Shown piece by piece: positions 8,941 through 17,978 of a stretch of 64,000 nt of DNA. The notes under the pieces are model-generated. The model did not search any database. It was not told the DNA's origin and was given only the letters and a program-made list of their open reading frames with translations. The position numbers were made by a program, and so were the translations under genes. Location: positions 186,001-250,000 of the forward strand of contig NZ_JAAAMV010000017.1 in assembly GCF_009909185.1 (NCBI RefSeq), written 5' to 3'. How positions within the stretch are numbered: the stretch's first letter is position 1; each line of letters begins with the position of its first letter. The DNA is from Paenibacillus glycinis (lineage in GTDB: Bacteria; Bacillota; Bacilli; Paenibacillales; Paenibacillaceae).

Positions 8941-9831
8941 GCCAGAGCGGAATCCGCAGCATGGACCGGGCTAATCGGCAATGTCTGTATCGCGGCGGTC
9001 AAGGGCGGCGTCGGCGTCATGACGGGCAGCAAATCGCTGCTCGCCGATGCCTGCCGATCGGCCTCCGAGGCAGCCGCCTCGTTCGTCTCGCTTACCGGCG
9101 TCCGCCGGTGCAGGCAGCTCGGTTCCCCGATTGCGCCGGTCCCGGCTTCCCGGGGCCGTTCGGAAGCCGCGACGGGCGTGCTGGCATCCTTATTGCTGAT
9201 GATCGTCGGTCTCGAAATCGGAATTTCCGCCATCAAATCGATCGCGGACGGCGTTGAAGACACGCCCGGCTGGCCGGCGGCCGCGGTCGTCCTGGCGGCT
9301 TTCTTGCTGAAAGAAGCCGGCTTCTCTTCGAAAGAACGCGGCGCGGATTTCTACGCTTCGCTGGCCGCGCTGGTGGGAACGGGGGGATCGATGCTGGGCA
9401 GGCCGCTCGGCATGCACCTCCTGTATTATCTCGATCCGGCCGCTTCGCTGATCATCGTCGTGATCGTCTTCAGCAGCGGGTATCGCGTCGCATCGGCATC
9501 CGTGATGCGCAGCCGGTACTTGGAGGTCGAACCGTCCGACTTGTCGGAGCTGAAGGCCGTCGTCCTGCGGATGGAGGGCGTCATCAGCGTAGAGGTGCTG
9601 CGCGCGCGCGAGCACGGCCACTATGCCGTGGCGGACGTGGTCATCAGCGTCAATCCCCGCATTTCGGTGCTGGAAGGCAACGAAATCGCCAAACGCGTCA
9701 GAGAATTCATCATGAAACGGTTCAATCACATGACGGAAGTGACCGTCCATGTGGAGCCTTATGATCCTGGTTATCCCTATAAAAGCAATCATGATACCCA
9801 TCCGGAACAATCGACAACGCTACTGCAATAG
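8920..9831 (+). CDS. Divergent cation diffusion facilitator (CDF) family protein
   Basis: A 303-residue CDF-fold protein with six predicted helices and a C-terminal cytoplasmic domain (about residues 205-290) that resembles the metal-sensing dimerisation domain. Start ATG follows CAGGAGG. True CDF transporters carry an H/DxxxD pair in helix 2 and HxxxD in helix 5. Here the helix-2 segment LLADACRSASE puts Arg46 and Glu50 at those places, and the helix-5 segment KERGADFYASL has Glu instead of His before the Asp, and the stretch ahead of helix 5 is short. Metal transport by the usual site is therefore doubtful. It follows secF by 40 bases and is probably co-transcribed. Confidence 0.85.
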   Translation: MTANQRYARAESAAWTGLIGNVCIAAVKGGVGVMTGSKSLLADACRSASEAAASFVSLTGVRRCRQLGSPIAPVPASRGRSEAATGVLASLLLMIVGLEIGISAIKSIADGVEDTPGWPAAAVVLAAFLLKEAGFSSKERGADFYASLAALVGTGGSMLGRPLGMHLLYYLDPAASLIIVVIVFSSGYRVASASVMRSRYLEVEPSDLSELKAVVLRMEGVISVEVLRAREHGHYAVADVVISVNPRISVLEGNEIAKRVREFIMKRFNHMTEVTVHVEPYDPGYPYKSNHDTHPEQSTTLLQ

Positions 9832-9872
9832 CAGCAGCGTTCATTTTTTTGATAAGCGAGGTGAGAGGCGCA

Positions 9873-12293
9873 TTGCTGCAATCGAAAACACGCTGGAACC
9901 TGGCTTCGCTTGACGTGGAAGGCGAAGCTCGCGCGGGCGCGTTGGCCCGTTCCTTATCGCTGACGCCGCTTGTCGCAAGGCTGCTCGTACAGCGCGGGTA
10001 CGACCGCGTCGAGGATGCGCGACGGTTTTTGAACGGCGGCCTCGAATGCCTGCACGACCCCTTTCTGCTGAAAGGCATGGAAGCGGCGGCGGCGCGGATC
10101 GCGCTTGCCAAGGAGCGAGGAGAACGCGTCCGGATTTACGGCGATTACGATGCGGACGGCGTTTCTTCCACGACGCTGATGACGTACCTGTTTCGGCGAC
10201 TGGAGCTGAATTTCGACCATTACATACCTCACCGGACGTTGGAAGGCTATGGCTTGAACAAGAAGGCGCTCGACGCGGCGGCTGCGCTCGGGGTTACCTT
10301 GATCGTGACCGTGGATACGGGCATCAGCGCGGTCGAGGAGATCGCTTACGCGTCCCAGCTCGGCTTGGACGTCGTCGTCACCGACCATCATGAGCCGCCG
10401 CAGGAGCTGCCGGCGGCTCATGCCATCGTCAACCCGAAGCAGCAGGACTGCGAGTACCCGTTCAAAGGCTTGGCCGGCGTCGGAGTCGCGTTCAAGCTGG
10501 CGACGGCGCTGCTGGGCGAACCGCCGGTGGAATGGACCGACGTGGTGGCGCTTGGGACGATCGCGGATCTGATGCCGCTGACGGACGAGAACCGGGTGCT
10601 CGTGCGGTTAGGACTGGAGCAGCTTCGCCAAACGGACAAACCCGGCTTTCGGGCGCTGGCCGAGGTCGGCGGCATCGAGCTGTCGGCATTGCTGGCGTCG
10701 CATATCGCGTTCGGCATGGCGCCGCGCATCAACGCGGCCGGTCGGCTGGAGCATGCCGATGCCGCGGTCGACCTGCTGACGGCAAGCAACGACGAAGCGG
10801 CCGCAGCCGGCGCGCTGCGACTGGACGAACTGAACAAGGCACGGCAGGGAATCGTCGAAGATATCGTGCGGGAGGCCGAGACGATGTGGGCGGAGAAGCG
10901 CGAAGCCGCCGAAGCCGCCGGCAAGCCTCATCCTTCCGTCATCGTGCTCGCGGGAGAAGGCTGGAACGCGGGCGTCGTCGGCATCGTGGCTTCCAAGATG
11001 ATCGAGAGGCACTACAAGCCGACGATCATTCTCGGCATCGATGCCGAGACGGGCAAATGCAAAGGCTCCGCCCGCTCGATCGACGGTTACGACTTGCATG
11101 CCGCGCTGACGGAATGCGAGGAATGGCTGGACCATTACGGCGGCCATCAGGCGGCGGCGGGCATGACGCTTGATCGGGAGAAGCTCCCCTTGTTCGAAGA
11201 GAGGCTGTCGCTACTGGCTGATGAATGGCTGCAGGAAGACGACTGGATCCCGAAGCTGAAGATCGACCTTGCCTGCAAAATGGAGGATGCGACGCTCAAA
11301 GTGCGCGAACAGCTGTCGAAGCTGGAGCCGTTCGGCGCGGGCAACGCCGCACCGAAACTGCTGTTGACGGGCATTACCCTGGCGGAGCGCAAAACGATGG
11401 GGAAAGAAAAGAACCATCTGAAGCTGGCGCTTGCCGGTCAAGGAAAAATGCTGGATGCCGTGGGATTCGGCTACGGGCATCTGGCGGATCGGCTCTCGAA
11501 CGGGGCGGCCGTCGAGCTCGTCGGCGAGCTGACGATCAACGAATGGAACGGCCAGCGAAAAGCGCAGTTCATGGTGAGCGATCTTCGGGTCCCGCATATC
11601 CAGCTGTTCGACGGCAGGAACCAGCCCGGGTGCGACTCGCTGAAAACCGCCGATCGATTGCTCGCGTCGCCCGGTTTGGCGCAGGGAGAAGGCATCTTGC
11701 TCGTGCCGAACGAAGCTTGGGCTGAAGCCGCCGGTGCGTCCGCGCAGCTGTCGCTGCCGGACAGATTTCGGCTCTTGACATATACGGCTCTCATAGGGCA
11801 AAGTGTACAATGTCGCCATTTGGTCGTGCTCGGCAAACCGCCTTCCGCAGAGAAGCTGTCCAGCGCGATCGCCGCTTGCCAAGGGCTCGAATCCGCTCAT
11901 CTGCATTACGAGATCGCCAAGGAGCAGGGCGAGTTTCCGACGCGGGAGCAGTTCGGCCAGCTTTACCAGTTATTGCGGCGGGAGTGTCCGCTGCCGGAAG
12001 CGACGGCCAAGGGCGTATTGGCCGGCAAGCTCAGCCGTTCGGAGGATAGCATCGCCTTGATGCTGAGCGTGTTCAAGGAACTGCAGTTTATCGAAACCGC
12101 CGACGACAAGCTAGTCCTTAGCGCCGTTACGGGCAAGAAGGAGCTGTCGCTTTCCCGCCACTACCGCGACGGCCAGCGGACGGCGGAATCGAACGAGATT
12201 CTGGCTCTTCCGGTCAAGCCGTTGACGGACTGGCTTACGGTGCAAGCGAGCATCATTCAAAACCAACATATCGAAGGAGTAGGTATTTCATGA
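9873..12293 (+). CDS. recJ: Single-stranded-DNA-specific exonuclease RecJ
   Basis: 5'-3' single-strand exonuclease of recombination and mismatch repair. About 806 residues, within the long Firmicutes RecJ range. The DHH domain carries YGDYDADGVSS (around residue 95) and VTDHHEP (around residue 175); the DHHA1 domain carries HYGGHQAAAGM near residue 425. A C-terminal extension of about 250 residues is shared with Bacillus RecJ. I chose the TTG at 9873 because GAGGTGAG ends seven bases upstream; GTG at 9861 is an alternative. The TGA overlaps the ATG of apt (ATGA), indicating coupling. Confidence 0.95.
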   Translation: MLQSKTRWNLASLDVEGEARAGALARSLSLTPLVARLLVQRGYDRVEDARRFLNGGLECLHDPFLLKGMEAAAARIALAKERGERVRIYGDYDADGVSSTTLMTYLFRRLELNFDHYIPHRTLEGYGLNKKALDAAAALGVTLIVTVDTGISAVEEIAYASQLGLDVVVTDHHEPPQELPAAHAIVNPKQQDCEYPFKGLAGVGVAFKLATALLGEPPVEWTDVVALGTIADLMPLTDENRVLVRLGLEQLRQTDKPGFRALAEVGGIELSALLASHIAFGMAPRINAAGRLEHADAAVDLLTASNDEAAAAGALRLDELNKARQGIVEDIVREAETMWAEKREAAEAAGKPHPSVIVLAGEGWNAGVVGIVASKMIERHYKPTIILGIDAETGKCKGSARSIDGYDLHAALTECEEWLDHYGGHQAAAGMTLDREKLPLFEERLSLLADEWLQEDDWIPKLKIDLACKMEDATLKVREQLSKLEPFGAGNAAPKLLLTGITLAERKTMGKEKNHLKLALAGQGKMLDAVGFGYGHLADRLSNGAAVELVGELTINEWNGQRKAQFMVSDLRVPHIQLFDGRNQPGCDSLKTADRLLASPGLAQGEGILLVPNEAWAEAAGASAQLSLPDRFRLLTYTALIGQSVQCRHLVVLGKPPSAEKLSSAIAACQGLESAHLHYEIAKEQGEFPTREQFGQLYQLLRRECPLPEATAKGVLAGKLSRSEDSIALMLSVFKELQFIETADDKLVLSAVTGKKELSLSRHYRDGQRTAESNEILALPVKPLTDWLTVQASIIQNQHIEGVGIS

Positions 12294-12802
12294 ATTATAA
12301 AGAGCATATCCGCGTCATCCCGGATTTTCCTCAGCCGGGCATCCGGTTCAAAGACATTACGACGCTTACGAACAACGGCGCTGTGTACGCGGCGGCAATC
12401 AACGACATCAAGCAGGCGATCCAAGACAAGCAAATCGACCTGATCGCCGGTCCGGAAGCGCGGGGCTTCATCATCGGCGCCCCGCTCGCCGTCTCGATGG
12501 GGCTCGGTTTCGTGCCGATCCGGAAGTCCGGCAAGCTCCCGGGCGAAGTCGTCGAAGCCAGTTACGACCTGGAGTACGGCAAGGACAAGCTGACGATTCA
12601 CAAGGACGCGATCAAACCCGGCCAAAAGGTGTTGATCGCCGACGATCTGCTCGCGACCGGCGGCACGATCGCGACCACGATCAACCTGATCGAGCAGCTT
12701 GGCGGGGAAGTGGTCGGGGCGGCCTTCTTGATCGAGCTCGGCTATTTGGACGGACGCAGCAAGCTGGGCGGCATCGATATCTTCTCGCTGGTGACGTACT
12801 AA
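12290..12802 (+). CDS. apt: Adenine phosphoribosyltransferase
   Basis: Salvages adenine to AMP using PRPP. The 170-residue length is typical. The PRPP-binding motif VLIADDLLATGGTIATT is near residue 110 and the flexible loop RKSGKLPGEV near residue 80. Its ATG overlaps the recJ stop codon by four bases, and recJ-apt-relA is the conserved Bacillus order. Confidence 0.97.
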   Translation: MNYKEHIRVIPDFPQPGIRFKDITTLTNNGAVYAAAINDIKQAIQDKQIDLIAGPEARGFIIGAPLAVSMGLGFVPIRKSGKLPGEVVEASYDLEYGKDKLTIHKDAIKPGQKVLIADDLLATGGTIATTINLIEQLGGEVVGAAFLIELGYLDGRSKLGGIDIFSLVTY

Positions 12803-12816
12803 AATCGGAATGCCTG

Positions 12817-12855
12817 ACGCCGGACATGGAAGCAGACGCTTCCGTCGTCCGGCGT
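12817..12855 (+). repeat. Strong hairpin between apt and relA without a T-tract
   Basis: ACGCCGGAC (12817-12825) pairs with GTCCGGCGT (12847-12855), and inside it GGAAGC pairs with GCTTCC. No run of T follows. It may stabilise the recJ-apt mRNA end or act as a weak terminator. Confidence 0.6.
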
Positions 12856-12870
12856 TCGCTATACCGGAGG

Positions 12871-12900
12871 TTGACGGAAAGGCTTGAAAACAGGCATAAT
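12871..12900 (+). promoter_or_regulatory. Candidate sigma-A promoter of relA
   Basis: TTGACG (12871-12876) and CATAAT (12895-12900) are separated by 18 bases, about 110 bases before the relA start codon. Confidence 0.55.
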
Positions 12901-13011
12901 AATAGGAAAAACTCGGGCAGAACAAACACGCGGGACCATTTCATGATTTTCGGATGATTTGGAAAGCATACGGCGCCTCTCGGACGCGCGCTTTTCCGGA
13001 AAGGGACATTC

Positions 13012-15195
13012 ATGGGCATAGAGCAGCTACTTGATAAAGCATCAACCTATATGAAGGAACAAGACTTGAAACGGATAACGGAAGCGTACGAATTCGCCGA
13101 CCAGGCCCACCACGGGCAAGTGCGCAAATCGGGCGAGCCGTATATCCTCCACCCGGTGGCCGTGGCGGAAATTCTTATCAACATGCAGATGGACGTATTG
13201 TCGATTATCGCGGCGCTCCTTCATGACGTGGTGGAAGACACGACCGTCCCGCTGGAGGAAGTCCGTTCCCGGTTCGGGGAGGCGTGCGCGGCCGTCGTGG
13301 ACGGCTTGACCAAGCTGGAGAAGATCCAGTTCCGTTCCAAGGAAGAGCAGCAGAACGAGAACTACCGCAAAATGTTCGTCGCCATGGCCCAGGACATGCG
13401 GGTCATCCTCATCAAGCTCGCCGACCGGCTTCATAATATGCGCACGCTCAAATATCAATCCGAAGAGGCGCAGCGGCGAATCGCGTACGAGACGCTGGAG
13501 ATCTTTTGCCCCATCGCGCACCGGCTCGGGATATCCGCGATCAAATGGGAGATGGAGGACATCGCCCTTCGCTACCTGAATCCGCAGCAATATTACCGGA
13601 TCGCCAATCTCATGAAGAAGAAGCGCGCGGAGCGGGAGCAATACATCGACGACGTCATCGGCCGCATTCGCGAGAAACTGGACGATATGGGCATCGACGG
13701 GGACATTTCCGGCCGTCCGAAACACATCTACAGCATTTACAAGAAAATGACCGCGCGCAGCAAGCAGTTCAACGAGATTTACGATCTGCTGGCGATTCGG
13801 ATCATCGTCGACAATATCAAAGACTGTTACGCGACGCTCGGCATCATCCATACGTTGTGGAAGCCGATGCCGGGCCGGTTCAAGGATTACATCGCGATGC
13901 CGAAAGCGAACATGTACCAGTCGCTCCACACGACCGTCATCGGTCCGACCGGCGAGCCCACGGAAGTGCAGATCCGCACGTGGGAGATGCACCGCACGTC
14001 CGAATTCGGAATCGCGGCGCACTGGGCTTACAAGGAAGGCGGCGTCGTGCCGAGCGGCTCGTTCGAGGACAAGATGACGTTGTTCCGCGAGATCATCGAG
14101 CTGCAAGGCGATGCCAGCGATGCGTCGGAATTCGTCGAATCGCTCAAGATGGATTTCTTTTCGGACCTTGTATTCGTGTTCACGCCGAAAGGCGAAGTAT
14201 TCGAGCTCCCGGCCGGCGCGGTCCCGCTCGATTTCGCGTACCGCGTGCATACCGAGGTGGGCAACCGGACGATCGGCTCGAAGGTCAACGGACGCATCGT
14301 CCCGCTCGACTACAAGCTGAAGACCGGCGACATCGTCGAAATCCTGACCTCGAAGCATTCTTACGGTCCGAGCCAGGATTGGATCAAGATCGCCCAATCG
14401 TCGCATGCGCGCAGCAAGATCAAGCAATGGTTCAAGAAAGAACGCCGCGAAGAGAACGTCCTCAAGGGGCGCGACGCCATCGAGCGCGAGCTGAAGCGTC
14501 TCGGTCTGGAGGCTTCCAGCTTCATGTCGGATGCGCAGCTGCAGGAAGCCGCGTACAAATTCACCTTCAACGATATCGACGATATGCTGTCGGCCGTCGG
14601 TTTCGGAGGCATTACCGCCGCCCAGATCTGCACGAAGCTGACGGAGAAGATGCGCAAGGAAGCCGAAGAGGCGAACCAGGTCGAGCTCACGAACGAAATG
14701 AAGGAAATGAAGTCTTCGCCGTCGCTTCGCAAGACGCGTCCTACGCACGGCGTATCCGTCAAAGGCGTGGACAATCTGCTGGTTCGTTTCGCCCGGTGCT
14801 GCAACCCGGTTCCGGGGGATGACATCGTCGGTTATATTACGCGGGGCCGCGGCGTGTCGGTTCACCGCGCGGACTGCACCAACCTGACGTCCAGCGCCGA
14901 CGGCGAAGAAGCGGCCCGCATGATCGAAGTGGATTGGGAAGCGTCGGTCGAAGCGAATTACAGCGTCGACATCGAGATTACGGGGCATGACCGTTCGGGA
15001 CTTTTGAACGAAGTGCTGCAGGCCGTCTCGGAGAGCAAAACGAACATCTCGGCCGTCTCCGGCCGATCGGATAAAAACAAGCTGGTGATGATCCATATGA
15101 CGGTGCTCATCCGCAACATCGAGCATTTGCAGGCCGTCGTCGAGCGCATCAAACGGGTGAAGGACATTTATTCCGTTCACCGGATCATGCAGTAA
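13012..15195 (+). CDS. relA: Bifunctional (p)ppGpp synthetase/hydrolase (Rel)
   Basis: Long RSH protein (727 residues) that makes and degrades the alarmone (p)ppGpp in the stringent response. Order of domains: HD hydrolase (around residues 25-170, with HHGQVRKSGEPYILHP and LLHDVVEDT), synthetase (around 230-350, with RFKDYIAMPKANMYQSLHTT), TGS (around 390-450), then zinc-finger and ACT domains at the C-terminus (VEANYSVDIEITGHDRSGLL). All hydrolase motif residues appear intact, so it should be bifunctional. dtd follows 33 bases later, as in B. subtilis. Confidence 0.97.
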   Translation: MGIEQLLDKASTYMKEQDLKRITEAYEFADQAHHGQVRKSGEPYILHPVAVAEILINMQMDVLSIIAALLHDVVEDTTVPLEEVRSRFGEACAAVVDGLTKLEKIQFRSKEEQQNENYRKMFVAMAQDMRVILIKLADRLHNMRTLKYQSEEAQRRIAYETLEIFCPIAHRLGISAIKWEMEDIALRYLNPQQYYRIANLMKKKRAEREQYIDDVIGRIREKLDDMGIDGDISGRPKHIYSIYKKMTARSKQFNEIYDLLAIRIIVDNIKDCYATLGIIHTLWKPMPGRFKDYIAMPKANMYQSLHTTVIGPTGEPTEVQIRTWEMHRTSEFGIAAHWAYKEGGVVPSGSFEDKMTLFREIIELQGDASDASEFVESLKMDFFSDLVFVFTPKGEVFELPAGAVPLDFAYRVHTEVGNRTIGSKVNGRIVPLDYKLKTGDIVEILTSKHSYGPSQDWIKIAQSSHARSKIKQWFKKERREENVLKGRDAIERELKRLGLEASSFMSDAQLQEAAYKFTFNDIDDMLSAVGFGGITAAQICTKLTEKMRKEAEEANQVELTNEMKEMKSSPSLRKTRPTHGVSVKGVDNLLVRFARCCNPVPGDDIVGYITRGRGVSVHRADCTNLTSSADGEEAARMIEVDWEASVEANYSVDIEITGHDRSGLLNEVLQAVSESKTNISAVSGRSDKNKLVMIHMTVLIRNIEHLQAVVERIKRVKDIYSVHRIMQ

Positions 15196-15228
15196 CTCTA
15201 TTTAGCGCGCGGGGGAGTACAACCGAAG

Positions 15229-15672
15229 ATGAAAGTAGTCGTGCAGCGAAGCAAGGAAGCGGCCGTGCTGGTCGACGGTGAGACGGTCGGCTCGATTGCG
15301 AAGGGCTTGGTCCTGTTGGTTGGGATGACGCATGAGGATACGGAGACAGACATCCGCTGGATGGCCGATAAAGTCGCGGGACTCCGCATCTTCGAGGACG
15401 AGAGCGGGAAAATGAACTTGTCCGTCGCCGAGATCGGCGGCGCGATCTTGTCCGTCTCGCAGTTTACGTTGTACGGGGATTGCCGGAAAGGCCGACGGCC
15501 GAACTTCATGGCGGCGGCGCGCCCGGAGCAAGCTTCGGCGCAGTACGACGCGTTTAACGAAGCGCTTCGCGCGGCTGGCCTCACGGTGGCAACCGGCAGG
15601 TTCGGGGCGATGATGGACGTGAATTTCACCAACTGGGGACCGGTTACGCTGATCGTGGACAGCAAGGCATAG
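15229..15672 (+). CDS. dtd: D-aminoacyl-tRNA deacylase
   Basis: Removes D-amino acids wrongly attached to tRNA. The 147 residues match the family length. The [17 protein letters not shown] motif lies around residue 79 and the Gly-cisPro motif [11 protein letters not shown] at the C-terminus; both form the chiral proofreading pocket. Start ATG follows GGGGGAG. It probably shares a transcript with relA and ends at the terminator that follows. Confidence 0.97.
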   Translation: MKVVVQRSKEAAVLVDGETVGSIAKGLVLLVGMTHEDTETDIRWMADKVAGLRIFEDESGKMNLSVAEIGGAILSVSQFTLYGDCRKGRRPNFMAAARPEQASAQYDAFNEALRAAGLTVATGRFGAMMDVNFTNWGPVTLIVDSKA

Positions 15673-15689
15673 CAGACTAGAGAGGGAAG

Positions 15690-15714
15690 CGGCATGCATG
15701 TGCCGTCTTTTTTT
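15690..15714 (+). terminator. Intrinsic terminator after dtd
   Basis: CGGCA (15690-15694) and TGCCG (15701-15705) form a hairpin followed by TC and seven T. Confidence 0.85.
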
Positions 15715-15836
15715 GCGTTTTCGATAGCAGTCGCTTTTTTTGCCGTGCCGTGTTGAAAAGCGTCGATGCGGGCACACTAGAAGCTGACAACGCAGCGCGG
15801 ACGAACGCGCGCGAACCAGTGGAGGTCGAACCCGGC

Positions 15837-15995
15837 ATGCATCAATCGCGAAAAGAACAAGGCATCCAACGAACATCGAAACGGCTGCTGTTTGCCGATC
15901 GGCGGGAAGCGCTCATGCTGGCCCGCGAGGAATCCGGTATCGAGGCCGGCGGAGAATTGGGCAGAGCGTCGGTCATTCCGTCGAAAGCGCCGTAA
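15837..15995 (+). CDS. Small hypothetical protein (52 residues)
   Basis: A short open frame with GGAGGT ten bases upstream of its ATG. The product is charged (many Arg, Glu and Lys), has no membrane segment or cysteine, and I do not recognise it. It occupies the stretch between dtd and the hisS leader, where B. subtilis carries the cell wall hydrolase gene lytH. It may be a real spore-former peptide gene or a chance frame in GC-rich sequence. Confidence 0.3.
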   Translation: MHQSRKEQGIQRTSKRLLFADRREALMLAREESGIEAGGELGRASVIPSKAP

Positions 15996-16127
15996 TTCGG
16001 TTAGACTGGCAGATTGGCATCCAATAAGGCACGGATGGCAGCGATATCGCGATTCTTGCAAGTAACCGCTTCATATCTTGTAATGAAACTGTAACCTGTT
16101 TTCAATGATTCTCTAACATGCTGTGCC

Positions 16128-16196
16128 TATAATAAAAGTCGACCCCCTTTTTTGAATATATTGTTGATGGACCTACAACTCGTTTGTAGGTTTTTT
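16128..16196 (+). ncRNA. Candidate short transcript: -10 box followed closely by a terminator
   Basis: A perfect TATAAT (16128-16133) is followed about 35 bases later by CCTACAA (16170-16176), loop, TTGTAGG (16182-16188) and seven T. Transcription from this -10 would give an RNA of only about 55-60 bases, with a C-rich run (GACCCCC) near its 5' end. The -35 is poor. It could instead be the terminator of the small upstream frame. Confidence 0.35.
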
Positions 16197-16239
16197 TCTG
16201 TCCTTCGTTGGATAGGATCCTAGTTGCAGCGGATGTATA

Positions 16240-16268
16240 TTGACAGGGCGAAACTGGAATGATATGAT
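16240..16268 (+). promoter_or_regulatory. Sigma-A promoter of the hisS-aspS operon
   Basis: A consensus TTGACA (16240-16245), 17-base spacer and TATGAT (16263-16268). Transcription would start near 16275, at the 5' end of the T-box leader. Confidence 0.88.
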
Positions 16269-16274
16269 ATATAA

Positions 16275-16600
16275 GATAATGTAACGATCCGTTGATAGGA
16301 AAGTTTCGTTCTACTTGCACCGACTCAGAGAGGGATTCCTTGGCTGGAAGAATCCTTGGCGTGCTTGAACGAAATTGACATCCTGGAGGACATGCGGCGA
16401 ACTTGCAGGCACAGCTTCACCTTGCTCAGTAGCTGTATTGCGTAGCCGGGCGTTAACCGGATAAAGCGAAACGACGGCGATTCAAGCTGCGCGTTTCGGA
16501 ATGTGGGTGGTACCACGATAGCCTTGTATATGACAAGCTCTCGTCCCTTTTGCCTGAACAAGGCGGAGGACGGGGGCTTTTTTGGTGGCCGGATTACGGC
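16275..16600 (+). promoter_or_regulatory. T-box leader of hisS
   Basis: The leader senses uncharged tRNA and lets transcription continue into hisS. The T-box sequence GGGTGGTACCACG is at 16505-16517. Stem I is recognisable: AGTTTCGTT pairs with AACGAAATT, and its apical part contains AGAGAG and GGCTGGAA (around 16328-16350). The terminator starts near 16538 (CTCGTCC pairing with GGACGGG, inner TGCCT/AGGC) and ends in T at about 16577-16583. By gene context the specifier should be a His codon (CAC/CAU), but I could not fix its position by eye. Confidence 0.9.
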
Positions 16601-16683
16601 ATGCACGGCCGGTGCCGCCAATGAATCAGATGCTTCCGCAGCGGGCGCATGACCCGTTAGATGACTTCGAGGAGGAATAGACG

Positions 16684-17934
16684 ATGGCTTTTCAGAAGCC
16701 TCCGGGCACGCAGGACTTTCTGCCGGGCGCCGTGGAGAAATGGCAGTTCGTCGAGCGCGTGGCGCGCGACATTTGCCGGCGGTTCAATTTTCGCGAGATC
16801 CGCACCCCGATGTTCGAGATGACGGAATTGTACAAGCGCGGAGTCGGCGAGACGACGGATATCGTCGAGAAAGAGATGTACACGTTCACGGACCGGGGAG
16901 ACCGCAGCCTCACGCTTCGTCCGGAAGGCACGGCGGGCGCCGTCCGCGCTTACGTCGAGAACAAGCTCTACGGCGAGCCGGACCTAACGAAACTTTATTA
17001 CATCGGGCCGATGTTCCGCTATGAGCGCCAACAGGCGGGACGCTACAGGCAATTCCATCAATTCGGCGTGGAAGCGCTGGGAGCGGTCGATCCGGCTTTG
17101 GATGCGGAGGTCATCGCGCTGGGGTACGCTTTCTACGCGGAAGTGGGCTTGAAGGACGTCCGGGTGGAAATCAACTCGGTGGGCACGCCGGCGGTACGCG
17201 CGGTTTTCCGGGAGAAGCTGCTCGGCTTCCTCGAGCCGATGCGCGACACGCTCTGCAAGGATTGCCAGGCACGGATGGACCGCAACCCGCTTCGCGTGCT
17301 GGACTGCAAAACCGACCAACATCGATTCGCGGAGGCGCCTTCCATCTTGGACAGCCTCGACGAGGAATGCCGTACGCACTTCGAGTCGCTGAAGCAGCAC
17401 TTGACGGGCATGAACATTCCGTTCACCGTGAACCCGCGGCTCGTGCGAGGCTTGGATTACTACACGCACACGGCGTTCGAATACAAGGCGGAAGGCATCG
17501 GCGCGATCGACACGGTCGGCGGCGGAGGCCGGTATAACGGGCTCGTGGCCGATATCGGCGGTCCCGATCAGCCCGGCGTCGGATTGGGTCTGGGACTCGA
17601 ACGTACCGTGATGCTCTTGGAAAGCCAAGGCGCCGAGCTCGAGAACCTGCATCAAGTCGAGGTGTACCTGGTCGGTTTGGGCGAAGCCGCGGAGCGCGAA
17701 ACGACGCGTCTGCTTCAAGGCCTGCGCATGCGCGGCATCGCCGCGGAGCGGGATTATCAAGGACGCAAGATGAAGGCCCAGATGAAGTCCGCCGACCGGC
17801 TGCGGGTTCGCTTCACGGCGATCCTCGGCGACGACGAGCTGCAGCGCGGCGAGATCGCCTTGAAAAACATGGCGACGGGCGAGCAGACGTTCGTGGCGCT
17901 TGACGCGCTTGCGGACGCGATCCGAGGCAGCTAG
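16684..17934 (+). CDS. hisS: Histidyl-tRNA synthetase
   Basis: Class II synthetase charging tRNA-His. The 416 residues fit the family. Motif 2 region ([15 protein letters not shown]) is near residue 80, the histidine-specific [12 protein letters not shown] near residue 258, and the C-terminal anticodon-binding domain covers about residues 325-410. The ATG follows GAGGAGGAAT. The T-box leader upstream and the 44-base gap to aspS indicate a hisS-aspS operon controlled by tRNA charging, as in B. subtilis. Confidence 0.97.
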   Translation: MAFQKPPGTQDFLPGAVEKWQFVERVARDICRRFNFREIRTPMFEMTELYKRGVGETTDIVEKEMYTFTDRGDRSLTLRPEGTAGAVRAYVENKLYGEPDLTKLYYIGPMFRYERQQAGRYRQFHQFGVEALGAVDPALDAEVIALGYAFYAEVGLKDVRVEINSVGTPAVRAVFREKLLGFLEPMRDTLCKDCQARMDRNPLRVLDCKTDQHRFAEAPSILDSLDEECRTHFESLKQHLTGMNIPFTVNPRLVRGLDYYTHTAFEYKAEGIGAIDTVGGGGRYNGLVADIGGPDQPGVGLGLGLERTVMLLESQGAELENLHQVEVYLVGLGEAAERETTRLLQGLRMRGIAAERDYQGRKMKAQMKSADRLRVRFTAILGDDELQRGEIALKNMATGEQTFVALDALADAIRGS

Positions 17935-17978
17935 GTTACTTCATACCAATCATAATAAAGAGGAGTCGAACATTAAAC

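Noticed and set aside
13042-15180. 712-codon open frame antisense to relA
   Set aside because: It mirrors the real relA codons in GC-rich sequence, has no ribosome binding site and gives an Arg/Asp/His-rich product with no recognisable domain.
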